64,000 bases of DNA from Acanthochlamys bracteata (lineage: Eukaryota > Streptophyta > Magnoliopsida > Pandanales > Velloziaceae): NCBI GenBank assembly GCA_019914995.1, contig CM034132.1, forward strand, positions 9,046,662 through 9,110,661, written 5' to 3'. The notes beneath the pieces were generated by a model that was not told the origin of the DNA, ran no database searches, and was given only the letters and a program-made list of their open reading frames with translations. Positions within the stretch are counted from its first letter, which is position 1; every line of letters begins with the position of its first letter. The translations under genes and the position numbers were made by a program. Positions 11,641 to 23,900 of the stretch are shown one piece after another.

Positions 11641-14366
11641 GTCAGGAAATTAGTTCTGCTCCTTATAAAATAACTAATATTTTTTCCTCCTTATTGCATA
11701 TATTTTGAAACTTTTCATCTTATATGCTAAATAAAATCACAAATTTTGATTATTTTGCAAAATACTTTCAAAGAAAGAATATTCTAGTTCAACTAATCAA
11801 TCTCATGAATTGATAACAATAAGTTATAATTTTGCAGAAAGCAAAAAGTAAAAAATCCTTCAATAATGATAATACTCGTATCTTTATGTCAACACGTTTT
11901 AAGGTAGGTTTTGTAGAGATATGCAACTAATCTGCTTTTAATTCCTTAATCAGTTCATTAAATTTATAATTAATTAATCTGATTTCTTTGTTGACTACTT
12001 GTTCAATGATGAATTATATAAATTTCAAGATAACAACATTCAACCATTTGTTTCCATCACAGAGGAGTGTTTTGAGTAATGAAGGTGCAATTCCACTTAA
12101 TCGTCTGGTTCATCAAAATGATGGAGCAGATTTTGATGTTTTCCCAAATTTTTTCGTAAGAGTTTTTGTTTCAATAACACAAACTTATGGACAAATTAAT
12201 GATTTAACAAGTTCATATTGACATGCGGTTCTTTCTTTTTAGATCCAAAATCTCTCGGACGGTAATATTTATATTTTTAAATAAATTTTATAACTTTTAT
12301 AAAAAATTTTAAAATATAAGAATTTTTAATTGTTTGTTATTATCTATTTTTAAAATAAAAAAATATAATTCGTTTTTTAATATTAAATTAAAATATTTTA
12401 AAAAATAATTTCAAATGTCCTCTATAATATTAAATGAGACATATGACTTTAGAACTACTGTTTTATCATTATTTATGTTGTATTCTTATTTTATATAGCA
12501 CAAGCTTGTATTTTAATTTTTTTGGGGTAGGATTATGTTGTAGGGGTTTTTGGGAAGTGAAAAAGAATGCTTACCAGAAAATTAGGGAAAATTTTGTGGG
12601 ATGTGACTTGAGCGGTCCATGTTTCCATAGGGTAGGTTAGTATGTTTTTCTGGTTTCTGAAACGAATACTTTTGATGCAAAACAGTTGTGTTTCACTTTT
12701 GATGTGAAGTGTCTTCTATTAGGACTTGTTTATTTATTTGAAAACATTTTCAAAATAATAAATTACTAGAAATAAATAATAATTTTAAAATAAAAATAAA
12801 TTATGCTTTCTTTTTAAGAATTAGGGTATGTTTACTTCTTTAGAAAAAGAATTTTTTTCAAAAAAATCAATTTTAGGTGGCTTTTCATGATTTCACAAAT
12901 TTATTCTCAAATCTATTTTGAATAACATATTTTTGAAAATTTCTTTTCATATAAATTTACTTTGAATTATTTTTGGACAATTAAGCTTGCCCTATTATAT
13001 GCTTTCCGAATAGTGGTTGATTCGAGTAACGCTTTTCTTAAAAGTAAACTTAAGCCGACAGAGACAGTAGTGAACTGTAATAATGGGCCTTAAAACCAAA
13101 GTAAGCTGAAACCCGTTAGGGCCTTTATAATGTTGTTAGAATTGGCCTTGTACTTTCAGTAGCCCTCTTTGCACAAAATGGGCTCTACTCGCTCTAGTTT
13201 TGTTCCTAAGAGTTATTTCAAATTCTTATTAATAAAATTATATAAAATAAAAATTTTTGATTTTAAAATAATAAAATAATTTAAAAAGTTTTATAACGTA
13301 ATTTTTTTATATTTTAAAAATTTTTATAAAATATTATACAAAATTAATTAAAAAATAACATAAAAATTTGAAATAATATGGAGTTGAAAAGCATTCCCAA
13401 GCATCCATTTAAAAGCGCAAAAGTATTCTTGGATGTTACTTATTAGCTTGTTTTAATTTTTCTTAATTTGAGTTTTACGAAAGTGACTTATGTGAAAATT
13501 GATTTTCCAAAAAATTGGTCGAGAGGTGAGTTTCATCTGTTTTGAAGTAAACTGAAATATAAAAAAAAAGTGACTTTCTATCAAATTCTAAAACACGCCT
13601 ATCACATACGTATGTATTTATTTGTACTTAATGCAACTTATGTAACATACTTATATGCAAATATATACATTATGCTAAAAATGAGATAAACCATATACAC
13701 TCTATAGTTTCTCAGATATACATAATATACACGATTATAGCTTTAGTAGATAGTTCTTAGTGCACGATAGAATGTATTAAATATATTGTCAAATAAAAAA
13801 ATATAGATAACTCACGGTTAGAAAGGAGAGATTATTATGAGTGAATTTGTACCACATCAAGTAAGGATAAAATAAAAAATTGTTAATATAGTTAAGAGTT
13901 GAAAATTTTATTATTTTAAGCTTTTGATTTTGTTGAACTTTTTAATTATAAGGCAAATCATTTAAGTTATTTAACTTGATTAACTTTTCCAATATTATAA
14001 TATTTCCAAAAAAAAGCTGAGCATTTGCACATGCCCTCCGTTGATTCCATGGAATATCTATATCATCGTACGAGTAATTATTCAACCTTATGCCTTCTTT
14101 TACTATGATCGATGCTTTGTAAAAATAACACTCTTTGTTAATTCATATGATCATGGAAATATTCCTCAATAATTTTACTTCTTGAAGAAAATATAACACA
14201 TTTGAATACAATGCAAGAAGTAGCTACTTCCCTTTTTTACAAGCTTAGATTAATCCATAATAATAATAATAATGACAATAAACCCAAATACATATATGCA
14301 AATAATTCCAACCATCAGTAATCAGTTTACAATATTACAACAAAACCATGTTAATTTCATTAGCTA
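11641..14366. other. A+T-rich spacer right of the retrotransposon
   Basis: No gene is supported. Short frames (for example 11988-12221) lack any recognisable motif. 13075-13200 has several GGGCC/GGCC words of the kind found in plant promoters, but no gene start follows. Confidence 0.5.
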
Positions 14367-14372
14367 TTTATT
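14367..14372 (-). terminator. Poly(A) signal of the left NIMIN gene
   Basis: AATAAA on the minus strand, about 65 bases after the stop codon of the gene at 14436-14963. Confidence 0.5.
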
Positions 14373-14435
14373 GACAAACTAACTAATTTTTGTAACTTAA
14401 TAATTATGTTCAAAAAAGTTAACAAGCATTTAAGA

Positions 14436-14963
14436 CTAAGCCGGCGCACGAGCGCAATGGCGTGCTATGCTTCGTCGTTCCGTCTCCGTCTCCGTCTCCG
14501 TCTCCGGCTCCGGTTCTACGTTAAGATCCAGCATCAGGACTGCTCTCTCTTTCCTTTGCTCTTCCACCTTCTCTTCACGGCCACTGCCCTTGCTGCTGCT
14601 ATTGTTCCTAGTAGATGCGAGGAAGTCTTCCAAAGCAAAAGCAGGTCGACAGCGGAGGTTTGCTGCCTTCTGTTTATCGAGAACGGTGTTATTATTGTTG
14701 TTGTTGTTGTTGAGAGCGCGTGAAGCTTCATGCATACGCCGAAGAATTGCAAAGAACTCCTCAACCTCTGCTTCACTAGCAACGCTATCAACTGCTACAG
14801 AATCAGCCGCCGGAGCACGATCACTGCATCTGCTACTATAATTGCTTCGCCGGTATACTCTCTTCTGGTGGTTGTCTTGATCGGGAATATTAATAACTTC
14901 AACTACGTCGTTGTGAGCCTCCTCCGCCGACGATCGCTTTCTCTTTCCGGCCATAAACTCCAT
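14436..14963 (-). CDS. NIM1/NPR1-interacting (NIMIN-type) repressor, copy A
   Basis: Single exon, 175 residues; the ATG three codons in (14954) is an equally good start. NIMIN proteins bind NPR1/NIM1, the salicylic-acid co-activator, and damp PR gene expression in the nucleus. Motifs in order: basic KRKR near residues 7-10 (possible nuclear signal); EVEEFFAILRRMHEA at 66-80, the acidic-aromatic NIMIN helix; a run of eight Asn at 85-92; CRPAFALEDF at 105-114, containing the EDF motif known to contact NPR1; and the EAR-type repression motif LDLNVEPEPE at 145-154. After the EAR motif comes an unusual Glu-Thr repeat encoded by a hexamer microsatellite. A diverged paralog lies 1.3 kb upstream on the same strand. 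TGACG pairs at 15387-15406 suggest salicylic-acid control. Family assignment is firm; which NIMIN subtype it matches is not. Confidence 0.88.
   Translation of the reverse strand: MEFMAGKRKRSSAEEAHNDVVEVINIPDQDNHQKRVYRRSNYSSRCSDRAPAADSVAVDSVASEAEVEEFFAILRRMHEASRALNNNNNNNNTVLDKQKAANLRCRPAFALEDFLASTRNNSSSKGSGREEKVEEQRKERAVLMLDLNVEPEPETETETETERRSIARHCARAPA
14481..14504 (+). repeat. Hexamer microsatellite (CGTCTC)4 inside copy A
   Basis: Four perfect CGTCTC units, followed by imperfect ones, encode the alternating Glu-Thr tail that directly follows the EAR motif on the minus strand. The unit is a multiple of three, so length changes keep the frame. Confidence 0.9.
14688..14713 (+). repeat. Trinucleotide repeat encoding poly-Asn in copy A
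   Basis: A GTTATTATTGTTGTT-type run encodes eight consecutive Asn residues on the minus strand, between the NPR1-contact helix and the EDF motif. Confidence 0.9.
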
Positions 14964-15099
14964 CAGAGAGATTCTTCTTAGCTGTTGGTTCCTTTTGAAG
15001 CTAACAAGAAGAAAGCAAACAGCTTCTTTTATCTCTTTTTTCTTTATTGGCAGTTGTATACGTTGTGCCAGGAGAAAAAAACAAAATTATTAACTAAGC

Positions 15100-15107
15100 T
15101 ATATATA
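15100..15107 (-). promoter_or_regulatory. TATA box of NIMIN copy A
   Basis: TATATATA on the minus strand, about 140 bases before the ATG at 14963. It is the best TATA match between the start codon and the TGACG elements. Confidence 0.5.
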
Positions 15108-15386
15108 ACAAAATGTTTAAACACTAAAATTTATGTATGTATTAATATAAATTGACTACAAATTCTTTAATAATTATGTTATCTCTTAGAAATTTATGAA
15201 TAAGTTTTTGAGTAACCTAAAGTAGTAATTTACAAGAGTGTCTTGAATTATTATTATTCACTTACATTATAATAATTATATAGACATAACTAAATGTGAA
15301 ATAATTATATTTCGGAGGTAGAGTCGTGTTGAATTGATTCCTTTGGTAGATGTTTCCAAGTAGTTTCCGTGGGAATGCTTTTTGGG

Positions 15387-15406
15387 TGACGTCATGTTTA
15401 ATGACG
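15387..15406. promoter_or_regulatory. as-1-like TGACG pair upstream of NIMIN copy A
   Basis: TGACGTCA at 15387-15394 is followed by TGACG at 15402-15406, start to start 15 bases, about 420 bases upstream of the ATG. Paired TGACG words are binding sites for TGA bZIP factors, the DNA-binding partners of NPR1. A TTGACC W-box core (minus strand, 15427-15432) lies 20 bases beyond. The role is inferred from motif and context. Confidence 0.6.
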
Positions 15407-16293
15407 TTGAATGTTTTTTGGTCTTCGGTCAATTCTAACAATATATAAAAAAAAAAGGAAAGTTTTGTTCCCCAGTTAATAACATAATACTAACAATAAT
15501 ACAAGTCATAGTTTAATACTAACAGTATTTAATTTTTTATAATGTAGACATGTTAACTAATGTTGTTTTGTTTAATGGAATTTATTGTTGTCCACGGGAA
15601 GCTTCGACGAAATTTCAACACATACAGAAAGTGAAGGTATCGGATTCGATCGCCGTCGAAGCTACGTGGGTGTCTTAATATTGAAACTCATTTTTCACAA
15701 AATTTAATTTAATTTAGTTAAATGAAGATAAATTTTCTATTGATGTTTTACAAAAATGGGTTTTGCTGTCTAATAGAGTTTAATGGAAAAAAGATTAAAG
15801 AAGTAGTAGCAAAATACGTAACGGGCATGATATAACATCGAATAATTTTTATAATTTGTTTGATTTTGACATATACATACATGTATATATATTTAATTTT
15901 TTTATTATTAAATGCTGCATGAAAAATAATTTCTTGCAGAAAATGGGTAAACCATGTCCCTATCGTTTATAGGTGAAGTAATAAACTTGGATGTTTTCCT
16001 TCTACCCTCTTGTAACTTCGAAAGCTTCGCTAATTCCTTAATGGTTTTTTGTTTTTCGGTTTTTAAGAAACAAAAATATTTGTGTAGTATCTCCGTTTGG
16101 TTCACCAACTCATTTACAGATATACAAAATTCAATATTTAAATTTAAAATAAAATTAAACAAAATTTTATCTATCAAACAACTTAAAAGAAATACCAAAT
16201 TACCAACAATACACAGATATTAATATTACAACAAAAAATTGCTTCTAGTCATGGCGCAACATTAATTCTCATAAAATACAAGTGCAGAAGTTT

Positions 16294-16641
16294 TTAAATT
16301 GTGTTACGCTCGCTACTGTCGCCGATGCAACCTTCCGGTTCCGGCTCGACGTTGAGATCAAATAATCCTGCCGAAATCCGGCAATCCTTTACAACCACAG
16401 TTTCCCTTCTTCTTCTTCTTCTTCTTCCATTATCGTCCTCCACAAAATCTTCACGAGCGAAGGCGGGACGCCAAGTAATTCGCGCCGTTTCTTTCACCGG
16501 AACACAACGCTGCGACTTTCGAATTCTTCGAAGAATAGCGAAGAACTCCTCCACCTCTTCTTCGCTCACCTTTGCTCGATCATGTTTCCCTAATCCTCTT
16601 GAACACTCTTCCCTCTCGTTTCTCGTCTGTTCTGCTTCCAT
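16294..16641 (-). CDS. NIM1/NPR1-interacting (NIMIN-type) repressor, copy B
   Basis: Single exon, 115 residues, starting at ATG 16641; the open frame upstream of it has only a non-ATG start. Motifs: EVEEFFAILRRI at residues 29-40 (NIMIN helix), WRPAFAREDF at 57-66 (EDF motif), seven consecutive Arg at 73-79, and the EAR-type FDLNVEPEPE at 94-103. The order and spacing match copy A (14436-14963) without its long N-terminus, poly-Asn run and Glu-Thr tail, so the two are tandem duplicates that have diverged. Expected role: nuclear NPR1 partner that limits salicylic-acid-induced defence genes. The Arg run comes from a CTT-type microsatellite and may add nuclear targeting. Two TGACGTC words 200-220 bases upstream fit salicylic-acid induction. 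Confidence 0.87.
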   Translation of the reverse strand: MEAEQTRNEREECSRGLGKHDRAKVSEEEVEEFFAILRRIRKSQRCVPVKETARITWRPAFAREDFVEDDNGRRRRRRRETVVVKDCRISAGLFDLNVEPEPEGCIGDSSERNTI

Positions 16642-16838
16642 CTCTCTTTCCTGAAAGAAAAAAACAAAAAAAAATTTCTCACCGTACTCCAACGCTTAAG
16701 AAATAGAAGCAGCGGAAAGAACGAAAGAGTTAAATAAATGTTCCTTCAGTAACACGAAACACGAATTTGAACCAAATACAAAGAAAGAAATAGTAGGCGG
16801 TCACGTACGTGATTACGTGGCTATCTTTTATCGTTCGA

Positions 16839-16868
16839 GACGTCAGATTACGTGTTGAGATGACGTCA
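16839..16868. promoter_or_regulatory. TGACGTC pair and ACGT cluster upstream of NIMIN copy B
   Basis: TGACGTCA at 16861-16868 and, on the minus strand, TGACGTC at 16839-16845 lie 200-220 bases before the ATG. Further ACGT cores (TACGTG-type) cluster at 16802-16820 and 16849-16853. This is the bZIP-site arrangement expected of a TGA-factor target, and it parallels the pair upstream of copy A. Confidence 0.6.
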
Positions 16869-16899
16869 TTGTTCAGAGTGCGGACAACGTAAGCAAGTT

Positions 16900-19800
16900 T
16901 TGGTAGTTGAGTAGGCGGTGATATAATTAAAGAATATTACATTTAATTATTTAACATTATCTTAACTTGCCTCTTCTTTTTCTTAGTTTATATATATATA
17001 TATTATTTTAACTTATCTTTTCTTAAATTTTTTATTTTATATATTAATAAATTTTTATATACTTTTTTATATTTTTTTAAAATTAAAATATAAAATATTC
17101 ATGTCATAAATTTTTAAAATAATATTTATTTTAATTATGTATATAAAAAAAGTGTTGTTAAAATATTTTTATTTATATTATAAAAATTCTATCTTAAAAA
17201 TATTTAAATATTTTTTAATCATTTAAATTATTTTATAATCTGTTATATATAAAATAATTATTTAATTTATCGAAATTATCAATTATTATATATATGTATT
17301 ACAAGTTTTGTGTGAACTGTCTCGTGTCTCGATGTACCATTTTGTTATGATCCAAACATAAAGTAGATTTCAAACGATAAAATAGAAAGAAAATAAAATA
17401 CGACATATATGATTTTAGTGGTCAAATTGTGTGAAATGGAATCGAATAACGTCTTTAATAATAAGACGATTGAAAAAGTAAACGAATATTTGATGAACAT
17501 TGACTTAAAGTCATTTTCCTCAAGTCAATGAAGCCCATTTAAATAACGTCGTAGTAAACTTTCGCTTCTTATTTTCGTAGGTAAGAAATTATAATTAAAG
17601 TTAATTAATATTTTAGGGGACTTAATTTGTTCCGAGTCAATTTATATACTATTATTAGTATATCAGCTACTCCAACAAAGACTTAAGCAGTAGATTTTCG
17701 ATTATGATCAATTGTAAACTTCAAACCCGAAACTTTTGTTACTTTTTTCTTCCCGTTACAATCAAGGAAGACCGTTTCTACTTAGTACGTGTTTTAATAA
17801 TTGAGATTTTTAATGTTTTTCATCAAACTTAAAAATTTATAATAAAATTATATAATTTTAAATTTATATACAAAATTTTAATTTGTATTTTTATTGGCAC
17901 ACATTCTAATTTAATTATAATTTGTTAAAAATTCTAATTTATTTAAAAAATAATTAATATAGAAAAATTGAATTTTAGTTTTATTTTTAAAAAATACTTT
18001 AATTTTACTTATGATAAAATAATATTATGAGAATTTAAAGCACGCGCTTATTTAAAGAATAAGTTAGGTGTTTTAAGTTTTTTAATTATTCCAACTAAAC
18101 TTTGTGTTTTCACCGATTTTTGCCAATGGAATCATCTTGCGTCAGCAAACATATTTCATCTATCCATACGTATAATTCTCAGTAAAAAATAATAATAAAT
18201 ATGATGAGGTCATCGATAACAAATATCTGCTATTTGATTAAATAAGCAACTTCCAACTCAATTTGGTTAATAACTAAGCTTTTTATCTACTTTTATTTTA
18301 ATTTTTTAATTTTAATTTTAATAATTTTATAATATTCTACATAACTTTTAAAAATTTTAAAAAGTACAAAAAGTTATACATTATAAATTTTATTTTAACT
18401 TATTTTTATTTAGTTTTTAAATAAAAATATAAAGTTCATTTTAAAATAATTTTTAAAATATTTTTCGTTCTATCATTTTTTTAAAATACTTTCAAATAGT
18501 TTTTCAATAAAAAATTCGAACTCAAATTTGTTTTTCTAAGCTTTTTCTTAAAATTTATTTTATCTACTTATATTTGGTTTGGAAGAGTTGCGAATACCTT
18601 CCATTTAGTTTTTCGCTTTCAAATGAACTTTGTATAAGACTCAAAACTAACTTTTATTTAATTTATATTATACTTATAAGTACATTCCTAAAATTTTTTG
18701 AATAAATATTAATTCAAAAAATACTATAATAACCATTATATGATATAATAGTAATATTACAAGAAGAACATATATAATAAAAATTTATTAAAGGAGTTAA
18801 TAAGAATATATAAAAAATCTTACGAATGTAAGTTGCATAGAGTGACAAAATTTTAATTAATAATATATTATAGTGTGACTTTATGCGACCATATTTTATT
18901 CTATTTGGACGTATATGTTTTCAGTTTAGGGATTTAACTCGTTGCAATTAAACAAGCGCTTCGTGTCAGTATTTAATACTTTTTGTTTATCTTTGTAACT
19001 CAAAAGGAAAAATAGAAAAAAAGCTTAAATTTAGTACGTGTTTTAAATATTCAAAACTTTAATTTTTTCTCGCAATAATTGAAATTTTATACAATCAATA
19101 TATTTTAATATATTATAAAAACTCATAGTTTTACTTCAGCAACATTATATAAGAAGCTTTAAATAAAATTAATATATAAAAATTAAACTATAGTTTCAAT
19201 CCACTTTAATAAATTATTAAAATATAAAATTAAACTATATTTTTATTTTTTAAAAAATTATATATATATTTTTTGTGAAATTTAGTTATTTGTATCTAAA
19301 ATAGACCTTTATCGCAAGTTAAATTTATAGAGTCCAATTGGAATTTAATTCTAATAATAGATGAGAAAAGGATGTCCTGTCACTTTTTTGTTAGGACCAA
19401 CTTTGTGTGTTAGGTTCAATATCAAAATCTTGATGATAATTACGTATAATGCTTTTAAGCTTAATACATAAGAATTAGGCTTATAATATTTAAGCTTAAG
19501 TTAGATTAATTTACAAGATGTAAACTGTTATTCGATATATATGTCATTAGCTAGGATAGCTTGTTTGAGAATAGGAAAACAAAATGGAATTATTTTATGC
19601 TATCAAAATGATTTTTTCATTTTTAGAAAGCACACGTTTAAGACATTCTTGATGAATAATTTGCACCAAAAAAATTTCTCAAAAGTTATTCCAAGAAAGA
19701 ATAAATTTTACTTTGTTACAAATTGTGTGATATACTTTGTTTTATTTAAATGTGGATCACTTGTTTGGGCCTTTGGGGTTAAAATTTTTAAATAATAAAA

Positions 19801-20628
19801 TTGCTCATAATAGCTCTACATCAAACTATTCATATTTTTTGTATACCAAAACTTTTTTAATGATTGGTAACAAGAAGAATTTCTTAACTCATATTTGTAT
19901 ATTAATTTTCACTTTAAAAATACTAGACTCAAAAACACCAATTTGGATTGAATCATCAGAATTTAAATCATCAAGATATATGTAAGGTATAGTAAATTTG
20001 AATAGCAAGAGCTTATCCCATTGGGCCAAGAAAATTAGTATGATGGCTCCCTTAAATGAGCCCAGAACCTAAAAACAACATTAGAATTAAGTGGGCATTT
20101 AGTTATTAGCCCAAGAACATGCTTTTGTGCAATGGATTTGGGTCTCCTTGTAAACGCACCTCTGCTTTTTGGGCTCCTCCACTGTTCAACCACCTTGACA
20201 AAGTTAGAAGAGCAAGTTTTACGTGTCCGTTTATGTATATATATATAGTTATTTGAAATAAATTTTTAATGAAAAAAATACTTTTAGGGTCACTTACAAA
20301 GAAGTAAACAAGCACTTTAAATCACTATATTTTAGCTTTCAATAAAACTGAGTAGGCATATATTAAACTGAAAGCTAAAATTAAAGAGGCTTTCTCTAAA
20401 GTCAGTATTTTAATTATCGTGAAAGAAATTTTATGAATTTTGTGAAAGTAGAGTTTTATAAAAAGTGAAATTGAGTGGAAGTAGAATTGAAGATAGTAAC
20501 TAAAAGATGTGAAGTAAATTTTGAGTAGAGTTTTGGTGAAAGTAGATTTAGTGTAAAAATAAAAATATAATTTGGAGTAGCAATTTGAAGTGATCCCAAA
20601 TCAAAATCCGAATGAAGTTCGGTAACAT
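16900..20628. other. A+T-rich spacer
   Basis: No gene is supported. Small frames at 19541-19985 show no known motif. 17780-18010 and 19030-19320 begin with ACGTGTTTTAA-type ends resembling those of the MITE at 20632 and may be eroded copies. Confidence 0.45.
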
Positions 20629-20631
20629 TAA

Positions 20632-20913
20632 GGGCGTGTTTCAAGTGAGTGGAACTTTACTTTCTTCCGTCAGAATTAGAGTTTCATCCACTTCTTTTGT
20701 TTCAATTGAAAATAGAATTGAGAATTTGAGTTTCCAGTTCTATATAAGTGAAACTTAAGTTCCACTATATTTTTTTTTATAAATTCACTTCCCATCCACT
20801 TCAACAATCAATTAAAATATAAAAACTAAACTCAACTTTCAATTTATTTTTCAAAAAACTTTTTTTTTTATTTTTAATTTTTATACTCAGTTATAAATAT
20901 TTAAAATAAGCCC
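20632..20913. mobile_element. Tourist-like MITE, family A (282 bp)
   Basis: The left end GGGCGTGTTTCAA and the right end (inverted) GGGCTTATTTTAA form imperfect terminal inverted repeats, flanked on both sides by TAA (20629-20631 and 20914-20916). A 3-bp TAA/TTA duplication with GGG-G-GTTT ends is typical of PIF/Harbinger-derived Tourist MITEs. There is no coding capacity. Confidence 0.65.
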
Positions 20914-20916
20914 TAA

Positions 20917-23900
20917 AACATACCCGCGGCTGAAGACATACAGGCTAATCATGACTGCTGGCCATTGCTTTTCTTCCTACCAACACTTGTAACATTTGTA
21001 AGCTCTTGGCTTTAAATGCACGGAGGCTCAATAAATCTCTTGGGGTTTTAAGGGTGGCAAATCAGAAAAAACTCCTAACAAAATTCTGGTAATATGATCT
21101 TCACTAATTATTTCAAGAAATCGATATCGGCCATTTCATTATTCCACAAGGCTAGACAGAAGAGTAAATGCATGTCATAATTTGCTCATACATTGCGGTT
21201 CCTCTTTGGTCCGAGATAGAGGCGACGATATGAGTTAATATATCGAACTTAAATCGACCTACATAATAATCAGATCAAATTATTTAATCAATTCATATAA
21301 AATTAAAATTATCAATTCTAATCTAACACATTTAATAATCAAATCAAATTCGAAGTAATATATTTAATAATTAAAATTATTAAAATAAAAATTATAAAAT
21401 CAAATTCTAAGAATAGTAGGTGAAAATGATTAGGTATCATATACCTAAGACAAACGAATATTAATTTCAATAAAATTTATAACTGAAGTACAAAATTAAT
21501 CAAAATATAATAAGTTAGAAAAATATATTTATAACTTATTAAATATTAAATATTATTATTCTAAATATTTTTAAATTATTAGATAATATATATTATATAA
21601 ATAAAATTTAATGAATCCGATCTGAATCTATTTAATTTTTTGAATTAATTTTGGGTTGATCCGAAACTAATTTAAATTTAATTAAGATAAAATCCGAACA
21701 CAATTTAATGAATCAGTTTCGAATTGAGTTCACGTATCAGATCGTACGATGCCACATGTAATCTGAGATGAGATAGCATTCTTAATAGTGCGTTCTTATA
21801 GTTACAGAAATTTTCGCATGAAGGGACTATTTAAATCGGTTATGAGACATCTATTTAGGCGATTAGCTATGGACACATAGCTTTGTCCCTTGAGTGATTT
21901 TGCAAGGTCCATATATGTCCCATACCTAAAGATCTTCTTCTGGAATTTTGAAGGGATATACCTACTCAATGTTGATCCTAGACAACACGCGACCTTAAGA
22001 AAAGAGGTCGCATCTCCTCTCCCGGTTAAATTGCTATCTCTGCGACCCAAAGCAATATAGAGCAAATGGTGAGACATCTACGACCGTTTATATATGACAC
22101 TCAATCATTTCGTGTTGAATTTTTCTATATTACTTGCTTGCTAAGCGGAGTGATTATTTATATAGACTTATGATATCATTAAACTATTCATCAAGGTATC
22201 TTTAGAATTAAAATCTACACAAAATTCGTCTAATATAATATAAGAGCAAAACACGCCCGAAAAATTAGTCCTATAAAGAGATTAATTTAAATTATTTCAT
22301 ATTATTTGTTTGCCAAATTGATTGATTATCTATATAGATTTAGACACTCATAGTTTGAGTTAATTTTTGGATTAAAGTTATATACAAGAACCATCTAACA
22401 CTTTCATGTTAATTTTTTGAAACCTCTTAGCTATGGACCTCTCTGTGTATCCACCATCGCAAGTGGAAAACAAAAAGTTCAATGATATTTCATTTTCATT
22501 TCTCTTCTTTTTTTTTGTTTTTTTTCTTTTCTCATGGTCCAAGAAGAGCAACGACCAGATCACTACGAAATAATGAAACAATAAAAAACAACTTAGTGTG
22601 TCTTTAAAATGCACAAAATTTCAGTTTTTTCTATCAAATTTGAAGTTCCGTAAATTTTATGTAATTCAATTATTCATTAAACTAAAATTTCATTTTAATT
22701 TTACTATTAAAATTCATTACTTTAATTTTTAAAATTTTATTTTTAAATAAAATTAAAATATATAAATCAAATTCATTTTTAATTTTTTCTAAAAAAATTT
22801 CTTTTTTTAGTCTTCATTTTTATGAAATTTATTTTGGACGCGTTTAAAATAGGCACTTATTATGAGGCAGTACCTCCTGGATTTCATGCGTGTTACATTG
22901 AGATTATTAATTGGTTTTGGTTTCTAAATAAAAATGGATAAGCAATATTATTTTGTAGATAGAAAGTATACATGTATATCTGTACAGTACTCACATGGGA
23001 AAGTACGAGTAGAGACAAAATAATCACTCAAGGACTGATTTTGGTTTTATATGAACTCAGCTTTATCTTCACATGAGCTTTCCTTTCAAATATTTTCTGT
23101 ATCATTTTTATATTGATTGTTGTTTTGTTCATAGCCAAGGTAAATATTCCCTTTCAGAAAACTTCTGAATCATTTACTAGCAGTAGGATACTCTCCATTT
23201 TTTTGAAATGGGGTTTCCGTTCATTGTAATTTTATAAGTGCCATTTGGCTAAGCGTTTAAGATACTTTTTATTTTATAAAAACATATTACTTTTTTTAAT
23301 ATACAAAATTTATATAATTTTTATAAATAGGTGAAGATAAAAGCATATCATTTTTTAGAGATGTATCGGTATATGCGGTCTACTTTTATCGCTACAAAGC
23401 TTCAAAAATTATCTTTACCGTTAGATTAAAAAATTAAAAATTAAAAATAAATTAATAAAATTTCAGTTCAATCGAATTAATAATTTATAATATTCTTATA
23501 TAAAAATATTTTAAAAAAATAAAAATAAAAAAAATTATAAAATACGTTCTCCTAGATGCCGAATCATTTATAGTGGAGTTTAAGAACTTCTTGCACTAAC
23601 TTTGGCTAAACTTACAATTTTTTTCACTTTAATTTTTTATTTTTATATGTATAATAAAGTTTTTAAATATTTTATAAAATTTTTAAATAAAAATTTTAAA
23701 ATACAGAAAAATTTAGAAGCATAACTCCTTTAATAAATTTACTCCTTCCAATTTTGGATTAAAATTTTTCTAAGATTGCATATTTAACTAAAATTTCCAA
23801 TATCTTCTCTTTTTGTTGCTTCGAGTAACAAAAATCTCATACTACTAACGTTATCTTCCTCTGAAGAAAATTGAGCCAAATAACTCTACCACTTCTATTT

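Noticed and set aside
14467-14841. 124-codon plus-strand frame opposite NIMIN copy A
   Set aside because: It is antisense to a motif-rich coding exon and consists of repeat-encoded Ser-Val and Leu runs.
15908-16198. 96-codon minus-strand frame between the NIMIN genes
   Set aside because: No recognisable motif and ordinary A+T-rich composition; its position fits spacer just downstream of copy B.
16301-16654. 117-codon plus-strand frame opposite NIMIN copy B
   Set aside because: Same situation: antisense to the NIMIN motifs, low complexity.
20106-20315. 69-codon minus-strand frame with GGCC words nearby
   Set aside because: The N-terminal part is encoded by a TATA-repeat and no motif is seen; no ATG at the frame start.
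21802-22077. 91-codon minus-strand frame
   Set aside because: No domain, no promoter signals; the surrounding sequence is repeat-like.
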